Origin: Arenibacter sp. ARW7G5Y1
Lineage (GTDB): Bacteria > Bacteroidota > Bacteroidia > Flavobacteriales > Flavobacteriaceae
Direction of reading: 5' to 3'
Length of the DNA: 64,000 nt
Assembly: GCF_003201775.1 (NCBI RefSeq)
Contig: NZ_QJJZ01000014.1
Coordinates: forward strand, 112,886-176,885
The notes under the pieces are model-generated. The model was not told the DNA's origin and did no database searches. It worked only from the letters and a program-made list of their open reading frames with translations. This document shows, piece by piece, positions 37,454 through 47,127 of this stretch. Within the stretch, counting starts at the first letter, position 1, and the number at the start of each line of letters is the position of its first letter. The position numbers and the translations under genes were made by a program.

Positions 37454-37962
37454 ATTTTTGTGTACTGTTCATTTTTTGCATCGCCCAAATGCGTAGCATT
37501 CATGAATACCATTAAAAATCAATAGACCAGCCGATGAATAAAAAACGACCAGGGCCGAATAACCAAGGTGCGGGGTACCTTGTGGTTAGGAGGAGCCAGC
37601 TGTAGCCTAGGCAGGCTGATTTTAAATTTCTTTAAATCTACGCACTTTCCACGGCCCCGGCGTCCAGGCCGCTTTCACTTGGGTGAAATGCTCTATGGAC
37701 GCCTTCCGCCTTCCAATGTGAAAACCACTTGATTTAAGACGAAATCGAAGATTCACGAAAACCTATAAAAAATAATAAGAACCACTTAAGTAAATTGAAA
37801 ATAGGCCGGTCCTTTCGTTGCGTCAACCTTCATGTGGGGATAAGTCATTTTCCGTTATTAAAAACCTTTGGCATTGCCCTCAAGGTCTATGGTTTGGTCG
37901 TTCTTCTTCCGTCGTGGAGATGGCATGGCCGTAAAGAATTATTGAAGCCCTGGAAATAATTT
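37454..37962 (+). repeat. Structured dispersed element C, copy 1 (long form)
   Basis: Begins ATTTTTGTGTACTGTTCATT. It carries the AACCAAGGT...ACCTTGTGGTT hairpin (near 37560-37590), the outer stem GGCGTCCA (37659-37666)/TGGACGCC (37696-37703) enclosing TTTCAC-ttgg-GTGAAA, then TTTAAGACGAAATCGAAGATTC and the tail AAAAACCTTTGGCATTGCC. This copy has an extra segment near 37881-37925 before GAATTATTGAAGCCC. No conserved reading frame. Confidence 0.85.
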
Positions 37963-37970
37963 ACTATCTC

Positions 37971-38334
37971 ATTTTTGTGTACTGTTCATTTTTTGCATCG
38001 CCCAAAAAACGAACCAAAAAACGCTAGGCTGATTTTAAATTTCTTTAAATCTACGCACTTTCCACAGCCGCGCCGTCCAGGCCGCTTTCACTTGGGTGAA
38101 ATGCTCTATGGACGGCTACCTGAACCCAATGTGGAAACTACTTGATTTAAGACGAAATTGAAAATAGGCCGGTCCTTTCGTTCCGTCAACCTTCATGTTG
38201 GGGATAAGTCATTTTCCGTTATTAAAAACCTTTGGGCATGGCCGTTAAGAATTATTGAAGCCCTAGAAATAATTTAATCATTGGTTTTACTAAATTGCTC
38301 CTATTAATATTATAAAAAACACGACTGATCAAAA
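37971..38334 (+). repeat. Structured dispersed element C, copy 2 (short form)
   Basis: The short form replaces the first hairpin region by AAAACGAACCAAAAAACG. Its central stem is GCCGTCCA (38072-38079)/TGGACGGC (38109-38116), a compensated version of copy 1. Tail type: GGGCATGGCCGTTAAGAATT through CACGACTGATCAAA. A single octamer-like word precedes it. Confidence 0.85.
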
Positions 38335-38338
38335 TCCC

Positions 38339-38426
38339 AAGCCTGTCCGACAAAGGCGGGATTAGTTCAACTTGCAATTTTAAGTGCGTCCTACCGACTT
38401 CTTAAAATTGAGTTTCACTGATAAAA
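38339..38426. repeat. Repeat D, copy 2 (left end truncated)
   Basis: Matches 12215-12303 from GGCGGGATTAGTTCAACTTG onward; the left half of the ATCCCGCC hairpin is replaced by CCTGTCCGACAAAGG, so the stem is broken here. Confidence 0.7.
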
Positions 38427-38546
38427 GGAATCGACCCCAGTGTCGAGCTAGTGGACCTGGATCCCGCCGAAAAGGGCGGGATTAGTTCAACTTGCAATTT
38501 TAAGTGCGTCCTACCGACTTCTTAAAATTGAGTTTCACTAATAAAA
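38427..38546. repeat. Repeat D, copy 3 (tandem to copy 2)
   Basis: Nearly full match to 12185-12303, with the ATCCCGCC-gaaaag-GGCGGGAT hairpin intact at 38461-38482. A partial fourth copy begins at 38547 and grades into module E copy 2. Confidence 0.75.
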
Positions 38547-38572
38547 GGAATTGACCCTAGGGTCGTGGTATG

Positions 38573-38685
38573 GAACCTAGATCCCGCCGAAAAAGGGGTG
38601 GATTTAGCCTGTTTTCCCTATTTTTCACATACGGCCTATATACGGCTTATCTATGGCTTATCTACGGCTTATCCCCGGACAGGAC
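38573..38685. repeat. Repeat module E, copy 2
   Basis: Same length as 37293-37405 with a few substitutions (for example ggcttatctatggc for ggcctatatacggc in the 12-bp tandem words). Ends directly at octamer tract b. Confidence 0.75.
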
Positions 38686-38757
38686 ATTAATCCATTTACA
38701 CATTACCCCATTTTCAAATTCCCAAATCATCTCATTTTCAAATTAATCCATTGGTAC
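38686..38757. repeat. Octamer tract b, 9 units
   Basis: Nine words in phase from ATTAATCC to ATTGGTAC, including ATTACCCC, ATTCCCAA and ATCATCTC. Unlike most tracts it is not followed by element C. Confidence 0.85.
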
Positions 38758-38952
38758 ACACCTTCCCGATCCACAGATCCACCTAAAGTTGCCATTAAAA
38801 ACTAGCGGGCTTCATCATTATTTATTAACTTGTAGGACAATTCACACCCATTTCATCATTTCTATCATGGATAAGTCTTAAAATTAAAGATTAATTAACC
38901 TGCTATGCCCCTAAAAATAAAGTTAAATTATGTTAATAATGATAAATATTAT

Positions 38953-39016
38953 TAGTTTTGCAGATGGAGGTTCAATCATTAAAAGTTACCTTCACCGACC
39001 CTGAATTTTACCTTTG
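38953..39016 (+). promoter_or_regulatory. Candidate promoter region of the polysaccharide locus
   Basis: Two -7-like boxes, TAGTTTTG (38953-38960) and TACCTTTG (39009-39016), precede the first locus gene at 39103. Neither has a clear -33 partner. The leader of 90-140 bases could hold regulatory structure; no UpxY-type antiterminator gene is present in the window. Confidence 0.35.
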
Positions 39017-39102
39017 CGCCTTTATATTTCCCAAGTAAGGGATGCAAAAAAGACATTAAGTTGTAGTTAGAGAACTAATCTATTATGCCCTAAATAAGGA
39101 AC

Positions 39103-40260
39103 ATGGCATATCTATATGAATTATTTACCAATACCTACCTCTTGGTGTGTGTGGCAATATTGGCACCCGTATTGCTCTCCCTGAGAATGTACCCGGTCAT
39201 TATCTATTTGGTAAAATCCAAGAACCTTATGGATGAACCTATAGACCGCAGTATGCACACGGCCAAGACCCCTACCTTGGGTGGAGTGGGTATGTTTATT
39301 ACTTTTAGCCTTACCCTCATTGGTCTGGGTATGGTGATGGGGCTGTCCCAGATAGAGCTCATAAAACTCCTGTCTATAATCGCCGCCAGTATAACCCTGA
39401 TGTTTTTGGGCATCAAGGACGACTTGGTGGGACTGGCCCCAAAGAAGAAATTTATGATTCAGATTCTGGCCGCCCTCATGGTCATTGTTCTGACCGATGT
39501 GCGGATAGCCAGTTGTTATGGCCTTTTGGGCCTGGAGGAACTGCCGTATATAGTTTCGGTGGCCTTTAGCGTCTTTGTATTCCTGGCCGTGATAAATGCC
39601 TTTAACCTGATAGATGGCATAGATGGTCTGGCGGGAACCATAGGTGTTATTGTCACTGCCGCCTTTGGTGGTTTCTATATCCTTAATGAACGTTATTTAA
39701 TGGTGATCATTTCCTTTGCCCTGATCGGTGCCCTCTTAGGATTTTTAAGGTTCAACCTCTCCAGCAGACGCAAAATTTTTATGGGCGATTCCGGTTCCAT
39801 GTTCATAGGCTTTATCCTGGCCTACCAGGCCATATCCTTTTTGGAATTCAATGCCACCACGGTAACGCCTTACACCGTACATGTAGCCCCTATTATGGCC
39901 ATGGCCATCCTATCCTATCCCATCTTGGATACGCTAAGGGTCTTTACCATCCGTATTGCACAAAAGCGCAGTCCGTTTAGTGCGGACCGCAACCACATAC
40001 ACCATCGCATATTAGCCTTGGGCCTCACCCATAAAAAGGCCACCCTTACTCTGGGCATAATCAATATTTTGGTGATAGCACTGGCCTTTATCATCAAGGA
40101 CCTGTATATAAACCTGCAACTGTACCTGTTGGTACTGGCCGTACCCCTACTCTATTTTTCACCTTGGTTGATATTTAGACGGGGCAGTAAAAAGTCCAAA
40201 ATGCAACGAAAAAGAACCTTGGCCATGCTGCGAGCGAGGATTAATAGCTTTTTGGGGTGA
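39103..40260 (+). CDS. Undecaprenyl-phosphate sugar-1-phosphate transferase (WecA/MraY family)
   Basis: A 385-residue polytopic protein with family motifs on cytoplasmic loops: DEPIDRSMHTAKTPTLGGVGMF (near 44-65), LGIKDDLVGLAPKKKF (near 103), NAFNLIDGIDGLAG (near 165), MGDSGSMFIGF (near 226) and the NHIHHRI histidine motif (near 297). It transfers a sugar-1-phosphate, probably GlcNAc-1-P as in WecA, to undecaprenyl phosphate and starts the repeat unit. The wecB epimerase later in the locus suits a WecA-like UDP-HexNAc system. First gene of the polysaccharide locus; codon use is GC-richer than the next genes. Confidence 0.9.
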   Translation: MAYLYELFTNTYLLVCVAILAPVLLSLRMYPVIIYLVKSKNLMDEPIDRSMHTAKTPTLGGVGMFITFSLTLIGLGMVMGLSQIELIKLLSIIAASITLMFLGIKDDLVGLAPKKKFMIQILAALMVIVLTDVRIASCYGLLGLEELPYIVSVAFSVFVFLAVINAFNLIDGIDGLAGTIGVIVTAAFGGFYILNERYLMVIISFALIGALLGFLRFNLSSRRKIFMGDSGSMFIGFILAYQAISFLEFNATTVTPYTVHVAPIMAMAILSYPILDTLRVFTIRIAQKRSPFSADRNHIHHRILALGLTHKKATLTLGIINILVIALAFIIKDLYINLQLYLLVLAVPLLYFSPWLIFRRGSKKSKMQRKRTLAMLRARINSFLG

Positions 40261-40595
40261 TTTAATAACAGGGTTGGAATTTGTCTAGGTAAAATCTTAA
40301 GTGTTGCCTTTTAAATCACCTTACATAATGAAATATGAAGTTTAGCTTTAAATTAATTAGGATTGAAAAATAAAGTAGCGTTTAAAAATAGAATTACCGG
40401 ACCAGATTGGCATTGCCTAATAATCAATTAAAAAAGGTAATGCATTACCAATTAAAAGGATTTATTAAATTGTTTATTGACTATGAAAATTAAATAAGAC
40501 GAAAGTTTACAAACAAGTAATAATTACGGAAGTTGTGGTTGTTATATGTTAGTTCAAGCTTATTAATAATAAAAAAATCCTTTAGAAAAATTAAA
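40261..40595. other. AT-rich junction with a 14-bp perfect palindrome
   Basis: Base composition drops sharply here and stays low until about 48.4 kb. GGTAATGCATTACC (40436-40449) is a perfect palindrome and possible operator. No gene is seen; the flippase start may lie as early as 40533. Confidence 0.4.
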
Positions 40596-41864
40596 TTGAG
40601 TATACTTTCATCTTTGAAAAAAAAAATCAGCAACAGTTCTAAGACCAAGCAGGTAATTAGGCTGTTTTCGGTAACCTTAATTACCATCCCCATAGGCATT
40701 ATAACTAGTGTTTTTTTAACTAGGTTTTTGGGTGTAGAAAAATATGGAGATTATAGTTTTATAATTAGTATTTTTAATTTGGCCATTGTTCTATTTACCT
40801 TTGGTTTTCTGCAGGCCAGCAATAGACTTTTAGTACTTAATCATGATACTAAAAAGACAAGAGAATATTATGGAACAACTTTAATTATTCTTGGTGGACT
40901 TTTTATGGTAATGACCATTTTTCTCTACCTCTATGGTATTTTTGATGAAAATCTTAAACAAAAGTCTTTACAAAAGTTATTTATACTTATAATCCCGATA
41001 AGTTCTGTGTTTTTATTGATGAAGTATTTTGAGACCCTTTTTCAAGCAGATAATAGAATTAAATTACTAGCACAATCGAGATTAATTCCAAAAGTGATAT
41101 TTGGGATCGCTGCTCTATTTCTCTACCTCTTTTTTAAGGACGCTCGAATTGACAAATTAGGAATGCTTTGCTTAGTGTTCTTTATTACGCAAATAATAGT
41201 ATATGTTTACATTATTAGTAGAATAAAAATTTCGTTCAAAAATTTCAATAAACATTTTAAAGAAATTTGGACCGTTAATAAAACCTTTGGTTTAAATGTT
41301 TATTTAGGTAGTTTATTTGCTGTTGGGTTTTCTAGTCTTACCCAAGTTTTAATTGGGTATTTTAGCATAGATAACAGTGGCGTTGGGTTCTATTCATTGG
41401 CCTTAACCTTTTCAATGCCACTCACCTTTATACCAAACACTATTGCTACCACACATTACAAAGATTTTTCGACGGCCAAAAATATTCCTAAAAGGCTATT
41501 TTTTATCACTCTTGCACTGAGTACTGCTGCATTAGTAATAATTTGGATTTTAGTTCCTCCATTTGTTAAGATATTTTACGGCGAAGGATACTCCTCCGTT
41601 TCAAGTATTAATTTCATAGTTAGTATAGGTGCAATTTTATATGGAATGGGTGATTTTTTTAACCGGTTTTTAGGCTCGAACGGCCAGGGAAAAGCTTTAA
41701 GGAATAGTTCATTTTTTGTTGGTAGCGGTTTAATGGCAGCGAATCTATTATTAATACCGACTTTAGGTGAATATGGGGCTGCCTATGCCAAGCTTATTGC
41801 AGGTGCCTTATATGTAGTTGTTATTTTTTATTATTACAAAAAATTTATAAATATTAGAAAATGA
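40596..41864 (+). CDS. Oligosaccharide flippase (Wzx-type, MATE-like)
   Basis: About 422 residues with twelve or more hydrophobic segments and the Wzx N-terminal pattern (SVTLITIPIGIITSVFLTRFLGVEKYGDYSFI). It moves undecaprenyl-linked repeat units across the inner membrane. The start is uncertain: TTG 40596 gives a short polar lead (ILSSLKKKISNSSKTK) before the first helix, TTG 40533 would add 21 residues. First gene of the AT-rich cassette. Low identity is usual for this family, so the assignment rests on topology and position next to a Wzy-like gene. Confidence 0.82.
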   Translation: MSILSSLKKKISNSSKTKQVIRLFSVTLITIPIGIITSVFLTRFLGVEKYGDYSFIISIFNLAIVLFTFGFLQASNRLLVLNHDTKKTREYYGTTLIILGGLFMVMTIFLYLYGIFDENLKQKSLQKLFILIIPISSVFLLMKYFETLFQADNRIKLLAQSRLIPKVIFGIAALFLYLFFKDARIDKLGMLCLVFFITQIIVYVYIISRIKISFKNFNKHFKEIWTVNKTFGLNVYLGSLFAVGFSSLTQVLIGYFSIDNSGVGFYSLALTFSMPLTFIPNTIATTHYKDFSTAKNIPKRLFFITLALSTAALVIIWILVPPFVKIFYGEGYSSVSSINFIVSIGAILYGMGDFFNRFLGSNGQGKALRNSSFFVGSGLMAANLLLIPTLGEYGAAYAKLIAGALYVVVIFYYYKKFINIRK

Positions 41865-42184
41865 ATGGGACAATTTTAATAACTAGTAGATTAAACGCTT
41901 TCTGACACTCTTTCTTATACCGCCCTATCAAGTCGGAAAATTCAGTGATGTAGAACTTTTAGTCGTGAATAGAAAAAGAAGATGATAGCAGTGATTGCTT
42001 CAAAAATCCATAGGATAAGGTTCTTTAATGGAAATCTATTTAATTAAGGAGGTATAAATCTGATAATGTTATGGTTAGATTATATATTTCTCAAATCAGG
42101 ATTCAAACCAGTACCTTGTTTAATACACCCATAAAATTTCTATTAGGAATAATGATAACTTATGAACAAAATTTGGATAAATGA
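41861..42184 (+). pseudogene. Remnant of a family 2 glycosyltransferase
   Basis: An ATG overlapping the flippase stop opens MNGTILITSRLNAF and then stops. The neighbouring frame continues FLTLFLIPPYQVGKFSDVELLVVNRK before two stops. Near the end one frame reads VRLYISQIRIQTSTLFNTPIKFLLG, resembling the central RxQTSTL...FLL segment of EpsE-like GT2 proteins. The GDSDD-type region is missing, and several frameshifts and a deletion are needed, so this is a decayed gene. Resemblance is judged from motif memory. Confidence 0.5.
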
Positions 42185-42241
42185 ATATTACAAACAATAA
42201 CACGCTGTCACCTATTTGGTAGAAGAATAATTATATAAGTA

Positions 42242-43414
42242 TTGGAAAATAAAAGAAAAATAGATTTAGCTATAGTTACGCGGGAGCCTTTTCCATTTGG
42301 CATGGCTGCTACTAATAGAATTTTATCATATTCAAAAGTTATATCCACTGATAAAAATGTTAAGGTATACATAGCTAAAGCTACGGAAAATAAGGCCAAT
42401 GTACAGAATAAGTTAAAACAGGGTCGTATTAACAATGTTTTATTTGAATACGCTTCAAATACAACCATATGGCCTTTTGATAGTTCGAAAATCTTTAAAA
42501 TTAAAAAGCTAATATTAGGTTATTGGAATTTAATAAAATCCTTAAAAAACGATAAACCCAAGACAATCATCATTTACTCAAGTGATTTTTTTTTAAGGAT
42601 ATTGATATTGACTTGTTTTTTAAAATCAAAAATTATAATTGAAGAGAATGAATATCCCAAAATACTTAAAAAGACCAATTCTAAATTAATTCAAAAAATT
42701 TATTTATCCATGTACTCCAGATGCTCAGGAGTAATGGTTATGACTGAAGAATTGTTGAATTATTATAAGCGCCTTAATCCCAAGGAAATTTTTCATTTAC
42801 CTATGACAGTTGATATACAGCGATTTACCCAAGATTCCCTCTATCAGACTAAGGAGGATTATTTTGTTTATGTAGGTGGCAATGGAGGGGCCGTACGAGA
42901 CAGTATCACAAGTATGCTAAAGGGCTTTACTACCTTTAGTAAAAAGTTCCCACAATATGAATTTCACATAGTTGGTCCTATAAAACAAGATGATAAAATA
43001 CTTAAGGAATCTATAAAACTACTTAAGGGAAATGGAATTTTGCATAAGGTTATTTTTAAAGGAGAAGTTAATTCTAAGAATATTCCTCTTATTTTAAAAA
43101 AAGCTGTTGGAATTCTAATGACTCCTCAAAGAAATTTTGATAGTGGTGGTTTCCCAACCAAGTTAGGAGAATTTTTGGCTTCGGGCGTTCCCGTGATTAC
43201 TACTAATGTAAGTGAAATATCTAATTTTTTAAATATTACAAATTCCTATATAATTGAACCCGGTAATATTGATGAAATTAGTATAAAAATGGAGGAAATC
43301 GTTTTAAATCCTAGAAATGCCAATGAAATTGGTTTGAAAGGGCAAGAGGTTGCAAAAAAATACTTCAATGCAGAATCATATTTGAAAGAACTCAAGTTGT
43401 TTTTGGAAATCTAA
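42242..43414 (+). CDS. Family 4 glycosyltransferase
   Basis: A 390-residue GT-B enzyme. The start is TTG 42242, the only initiator between an in-frame stop at 42236 and the conserved N-terminal strand (IDLAIVTREPFPFGMAATNR). The C-terminal Rossmann domain shows YFVYVGGNGGAVRDSITSMLKG (near 205), HKVIFKGEV (near 270) and the donor-binding FPTKLGEFLASGVPVITTNV (near 305), with the usual GT4 EX7E-like acid replaced in context SGGFPTKLGE. It adds one sugar to the repeat unit in the cytoplasm. AT-rich, A/T-ending codons. Confidence 0.85.
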   Translation: MENKRKIDLAIVTREPFPFGMAATNRILSYSKVISTDKNVKVYIAKATENKANVQNKLKQGRINNVLFEYASNTTIWPFDSSKIFKIKKLILGYWNLIKSLKNDKPKTIIIYSSDFFLRILILTCFLKSKIIIEENEYPKILKKTNSKLIQKIYLSMYSRCSGVMVMTEELLNYYKRLNPKEIFHLPMTVDIQRFTQDSLYQTKEDYFVYVGGNGGAVRDSITSMLKGFTTFSKKFPQYEFHIVGPIKQDDKILKESIKLLKGNGILHKVIFKGEVNSKNIPLILKKAVGILMTPQRNFDSGGFPTKLGEFLASGVPVITTNVSEISNFLNITNSYIIEPGNIDEISIKMEEIVLNPRNANEIGLKGQEVAKKYFNAESYLKELKLFLEI

Positions 43415-43420
43415 AATGAG

Positions 43421-44674
43421 ATGAAGATAAATTCGTTAAAGGATTTTTATTTACTAATTGTCATCCTATTTTCTGGAATGGCCATACCATTTTTCAGGAG
43501 TAATGAAGGACTTATTGCTCTATGGGCACTTGGTTTTATAATTTTCTTTAAAAAAACAAATTTAACAGATAAAAAGCTTGTAACTGCAATATCAATATGG
43601 TTACTCTATTTTATAATAAACACTTTTATTATAAAGAGTTTACATCCATTTTTTCTTGGTACATATATCGCAAAAATAATGATAGCTTATTGGTTGTTAA
43701 ACTATTATAAAACTTATATATTTAAAAAATATGAGGATATAATTTATACTCTTTCAGTAATTAGTTTAATATTATATACCCTACAGGTTACTTTGCCTTT
43801 CTTAATGTTTAATTTGTTTTCTACTATTGATCTCTCTGAAGGTTTATTTTCGAACATCCCATATAGAAGCATTGGCATCTATACTTTTCATCAAAAAGAG
43901 ATGATAGAAATGTTTCCAAGAAATGCAGGATTTACATGGGAACCAGGGCCATTTGCCAGTTATATTGGACTGGCAATGTTTTTTAACTTAGCGAGAAATG
44001 GTGTAAATTTTAAAGATAGAAAGAGATTACTTATTTTTTTAATTGCGTTAATTACAACGCAATCCACAACTGGTTTTCTGTTATTGTTGTTAATACTAAT
44101 GTGGTATGCTTGGGCACATTATAACAATAGATTTTTTCGAATCTTGTCCATACCAATTACTTTAAGTTTAGTTATCTTCCTTTTTACAAATGTGCCGTGG
44201 CTACAAGAAAAAATTTTACTAGAATCCCAACAAAATATCGAGGATGTTATAACCCATGCCGAAGTCACAGGAAAATCTTATGCACCAGGCCGTTTCGCTA
44301 GTATGCAATTAAGGTGGGAAGACTTTAAAAACTATCCCATTGCAGGTTTCGGAGGAAACATTTCCTTGCAATATGGTTATATTGGTGAAGATAATGTTGT
44401 TTCTGCAATTAACGGACTGGGCAATATTCTTGGAAGATACGGCGCTATTGGCGCTTTATTGTTTTCATTTCTTCTTATAAAATCTGGCAAGTTATTGGCC
44501 TATCGGTTTAGATATAGTGGCTTTTTTATTTTTCCAGCATTACTATTAGTTATAGGGGTCTCATTTGGAATTATAGAGTCCCCTATCCTAATTGTTTTTA
44601 TATTAAGTCCAGTTTTTTTTGGTAATAAAGCAATCTTTTTTAATAGAAAATATGAGGATACTGTTTTTAATTGA
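43421..44674 (+). CDS. O-antigen/capsule polymerase-like membrane protein (Wzy)
   Basis: A 417-residue protein with about ten to twelve hydrophobic segments and a large periplasmic loop around residues 140-170 containing FPRNAGFTWEPGPFASY, a motif common in Wzy-like O-antigen ligase/polymerase-superfamily proteins. A second loop (EVTGKSYAPGRFASMQLRWEDFKNYP) matches the PGR...R..... segment seen in these proteins. It should polymerise repeat units at the periplasmic face. It starts six bases after the previous gene and its 3' end overlaps the next GT4 by 23 bases. Confidence 0.8.
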   Translation: MKINSLKDFYLLIVILFSGMAIPFFRSNEGLIALWALGFIIFFKKTNLTDKKLVTAISIWLLYFIINTFIIKSLHPFFLGTYIAKIMIAYWLLNYYKTYIFKKYEDIIYTLSVISLILYTLQVTLPFLMFNLFSTIDLSEGLFSNIPYRSIGIYTFHQKEMIEMFPRNAGFTWEPGPFASYIGLAMFFNLARNGVNFKDRKRLLIFLIALITTQSTTGFLLLLLILMWYAWAHYNNRFFRILSIPITLSLVIFLFTNVPWLQEKILLESQQNIEDVITHAEVTGKSYAPGRFASMQLRWEDFKNYPIAGFGGNISLQYGYIGEDNVVSAINGLGNILGRYGAIGALLFSFLLIKSGKLLAYRFRYSGFFIFPALLLVIGVSFGIIESPILIVFILSPVFFGNKAIFFNRKYEDTVFN

Positions 44675-45746
44675 GGAACTTGGTGGTGGCGGAAAGGAAC
44701 GGAGGCTTGTTGAGTTATTAAAAAAACTTAGTAACTACAAGGAGGATTTTGAAATTTATTTGACTTTAGCGAAAACTGCTATAGATTACGAAGACGTTAA
44801 AAAATTACCGATTAATCTGTGCTTCTTACCTCAATGCAGTAATATTAGTTTAATAAAAATCTATAAAAATCACTTCAAAGAAATCCGGCCAGACATAGTT
44901 CATACATGGTCATTTAAAAGCACTTTATATGCTTCATTGTTAAAACCGCTATTTAAATATAATATTGTGGCCGGGTTTATTGGAGATACTTACGGCCAAT
45001 CACTAACATTCAGATATTTAAGTGAGAAATTTATTTATAAACGTGTAGACGCCATAATCAGTAATTCCGAAGCAGGATTAAAAGCTTATAAAGTACCACT
45101 ATTAAAAGGTAAAGTTGTTCCCAACGGTTTCGACCCTGGCAGATTGGTTTCTTTTGATAGTTCCAAACCGATTTTACACTCCTTAGGAATTTGCACTCAG
45201 TATACCGTTATAATGGTAGCCAATGTAACAAAAAATAAAGATTATAAATCGTTTATAAAGGTAGCTGAAGAACTTACTAAAATTAGAAAAGATGTTACTT
45301 TTGTATCAGTGGGAAAAATCAATCCTGAATTTAAAGAAATGGTTTCACCATATATAAATAATAGACATGATAAAATTAAATTTATAGGTTTTAACTCCAC
45401 ACCGGAGTTACTTATAAGTGAGTCTGATATAGGTCTTTTATGTAGTGATTGTGAAGGTATATCCAATTCCATAATGGAGTATATGGCAGCAGGCCTGCCA
45501 GTTATCACAACTGATTTAAAGGGAGCATCAAGAGAATTGGTTTTGGATGAAGAAACTGGATTTATATGCTCCAAAGAAAAACTTACGAAAAAATTAACTC
45601 TTTTGCTGGATTCCGAAACATTAAGAAAAGAAATGGGTTCAAAAAGTAGTCATCGTATAAGTAGCAAATATTCATTAAATAAGATGATTAAAGAATATAT
45701 TGAATTGTACACAAAAATAAAATTAACAACCAATAAAACGAATTGA
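44652..45746 (+). CDS. Family 4 glycosyltransferase
   Basis: A 364-residue GT-B enzyme starting at ATG 44652 (MRILFLIEELGGGGKERRL, the glycine-rich acceptor loop); the open frame extends 11 codons upstream but inside the polymerase gene. The second domain has VIMVANVTKNKDYKSFIKVA (near 185), KFIGFNSTPELLISESDIGLLCSDCEGISNSIMEYMAAGLPVITT with the ExxxxxxxE-type acid pair near 265-273. It adds a sugar to the repeat unit; donor unknown. The 23-base overlap with the polymerase gene implies translational coupling. Confidence 0.87.
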   Translation: MRILFLIEELGGGGKERRLVELLKKLSNYKEDFEIYLTLAKTAIDYEDVKKLPINLCFLPQCSNISLIKIYKNHFKEIRPDIVHTWSFKSTLYASLLKPLFKYNIVAGFIGDTYGQSLTFRYLSEKFIYKRVDAIISNSEAGLKAYKVPLLKGKVVPNGFDPGRLVSFDSSKPILHSLGICTQYTVIMVANVTKNKDYKSFIKVAEELTKIRKDVTFVSVGKINPEFKEMVSPYINNRHDKIKFIGFNSTPELLISESDIGLLCSDCEGISNSIMEYMAAGLPVITTDLKGASRELVLDEETGFICSKEKLTKKLTLLLDSETLRKEMGSKSSHRISSKYSLNKMIKEYIELYTKIKLTTNKTN

Positions 45747-46044
45747 ATTTGAATGTATAAACCTAAGCTATTTTAGTGTTTGGACCAAGAATTCTTTGAG
45801 ACTAAATTTTTGGTCAATACACTATAACTAGTACCAATACGGCAGTATTTGATTTTGAAATAGTAAATGCTAATATTAATCTCTTTCATTCAATGCTCAA
45901 AAAGGAAAAGAAAAACAAGACTTTACTAATTATAGTTTCCATTCTTAGAATACAGATTAGTAGAACTTTAAATTTTATTAGGCCATAATTTATCACTGTT
46001 TTTTCTGTTGACTAAAAAATTATATAGGTCTAAATGTATTTAGT
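45747..46044. other. AT-rich gap with an unassigned 60-codon open frame
   Basis: A start-less frame (about 45800-45988) encodes a peptide including FDFEIVNANINLFHSMLKKEK and ends at TAA. It may be the tail of a lost gene. I recognise no family and no terminator. Confidence 0.3.
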
Positions 46045-47127
46045 ATGATTGATAAAAATATTCTTTTCATTGGGCCTTATGCCACAAAACCAAAAGGCGG
46101 GGTGGCTTTTGTATTATATGAGTATAAAAAGCTTTATCCCGATTCTTACTTTGTAACATCTACCATTACAAAGAATTCCATTACCAAAGTCTATGGTTTT
46201 GCTTTTGGCATTTTGAAACTTTTGTATTTTTTATTGACAAAAAATTATATTAAGATTGTGCATATCCATAGTGCCTCATATAGCAGCTTTAGACGGAAAT
46301 ATATTTTTTATCAAGTCTGCAGTTTTTTTCAAAAGAAAATTATTTTCCATCTCCATGGTGGAGCCTTTCAGGAATTTTACGAAACGGCTAATAATCAAAT
46401 TGCTTCAAAAATAGAAGGCATATTAAATAATGTTTCCTGTGTTGTCTGTTTGTCAAATAATTGGAAGGTGTATTATCAAAAACAGTTTTCTCCTAAAAAA
46501 ATTGAAATTATTCCAAATATTATAGATTTTAATGAAAAAGAAAATTTAAGAGCTACAAAAACTAATGATACTCTAGTTTTTCTATTTTTAGGTTTAATAG
46601 ATTCAAATAAAGGAATATGGCTTTTGCTTGATACATTAAGAGAACATAGGAATGAATTAATAGGAAAAGCAATTTTTAATATTGGAGGTAATGGCGAAAC
46701 TCAAAAATTGCAAAGACTTATCAAAGAATACGAATTGGAGGGAGTAGTCATTTTCATTGGCTGGGTATCTGGAGAACAGAAATCGAAACGATTACAGGAG
46801 GCAGATGTTTATTTACTTCCATCCTACAACGAAGGATTACCCATTTCTATTTTAGAAGCTATGTCCTATTCCTTGCCAATAATTTCCACTTATGTAGGAG
46901 GCATTCCAGAAGTCGTCTCATCTGAAAATGGAATATTAATATCTCCAGGGAATAAAGAAGAACTAAGGGCGGCGATAAATTATTTCATAGAGTTAAACCG
47001 AGAAGAACGGTACTCATTAGGCCAAAACTCCCATATAAAAGTAAGACCGTACTTACCTGCGGAAGTCAATAAAAAGCTTAATAATCTTTATACGACATTG
47101 TTAACAGAACACTCACAGTACATATGA
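46045..47127 (+). CDS. Family 4 glycosyltransferase
   Basis: A 360-residue GT-B enzyme: NILFIGPYATKPKGGVAFVLYEY at the N-terminus, IIFHLHGGAFQEFYE (near 95), VCLSNNWKVYYQK (near 132), LVFLFLGLIDSNKGIWLLLDTL (near 177) and the donor site LLPSYNEGLPISILEAMSYSLPIISTYVGGIPEVV (near 253-285, EGLPISILE holding the EX7E acids). It adds a sugar to the repeat unit. Its TGA overlaps the ATG of the first CapK-like gene (ATGA), so the two are translationally coupled. Confidence 0.9.
   Translation: MIDKNILFIGPYATKPKGGVAFVLYEYKKLYPDSYFVTSTITKNSITKVYGFAFGILKLLYFLLTKNYIKIVHIHSASYSSFRRKYIFYQVCSFFQKKIIFHLHGGAFQEFYETANNQIASKIEGILNNVSCVVCLSNNWKVYYQKQFSPKKIEIIPNIIDFNEKENLRATKTNDTLVFLFLGLIDSNKGIWLLLDTLREHRNELIGKAIFNIGGNGETQKLQRLIKEYELEGVVIFIGWVSGEQKSKRLQEADVYLLPSYNEGLPISILEAMSYSLPIISTYVGGIPEVVSSENGILISPGNKEELRAAINYFIELNREERYSLGQNSHIKVRPYLPAEVNKKLNNLYTTLLTEHSQYI

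Noticed and set aside
37127..39102. Complete insertion sequence or integron near the polysaccharide locus
   Set aside because: No transposase or integrase frame, no terminal inverted repeats around a gene. The repeats are non-coding modules.
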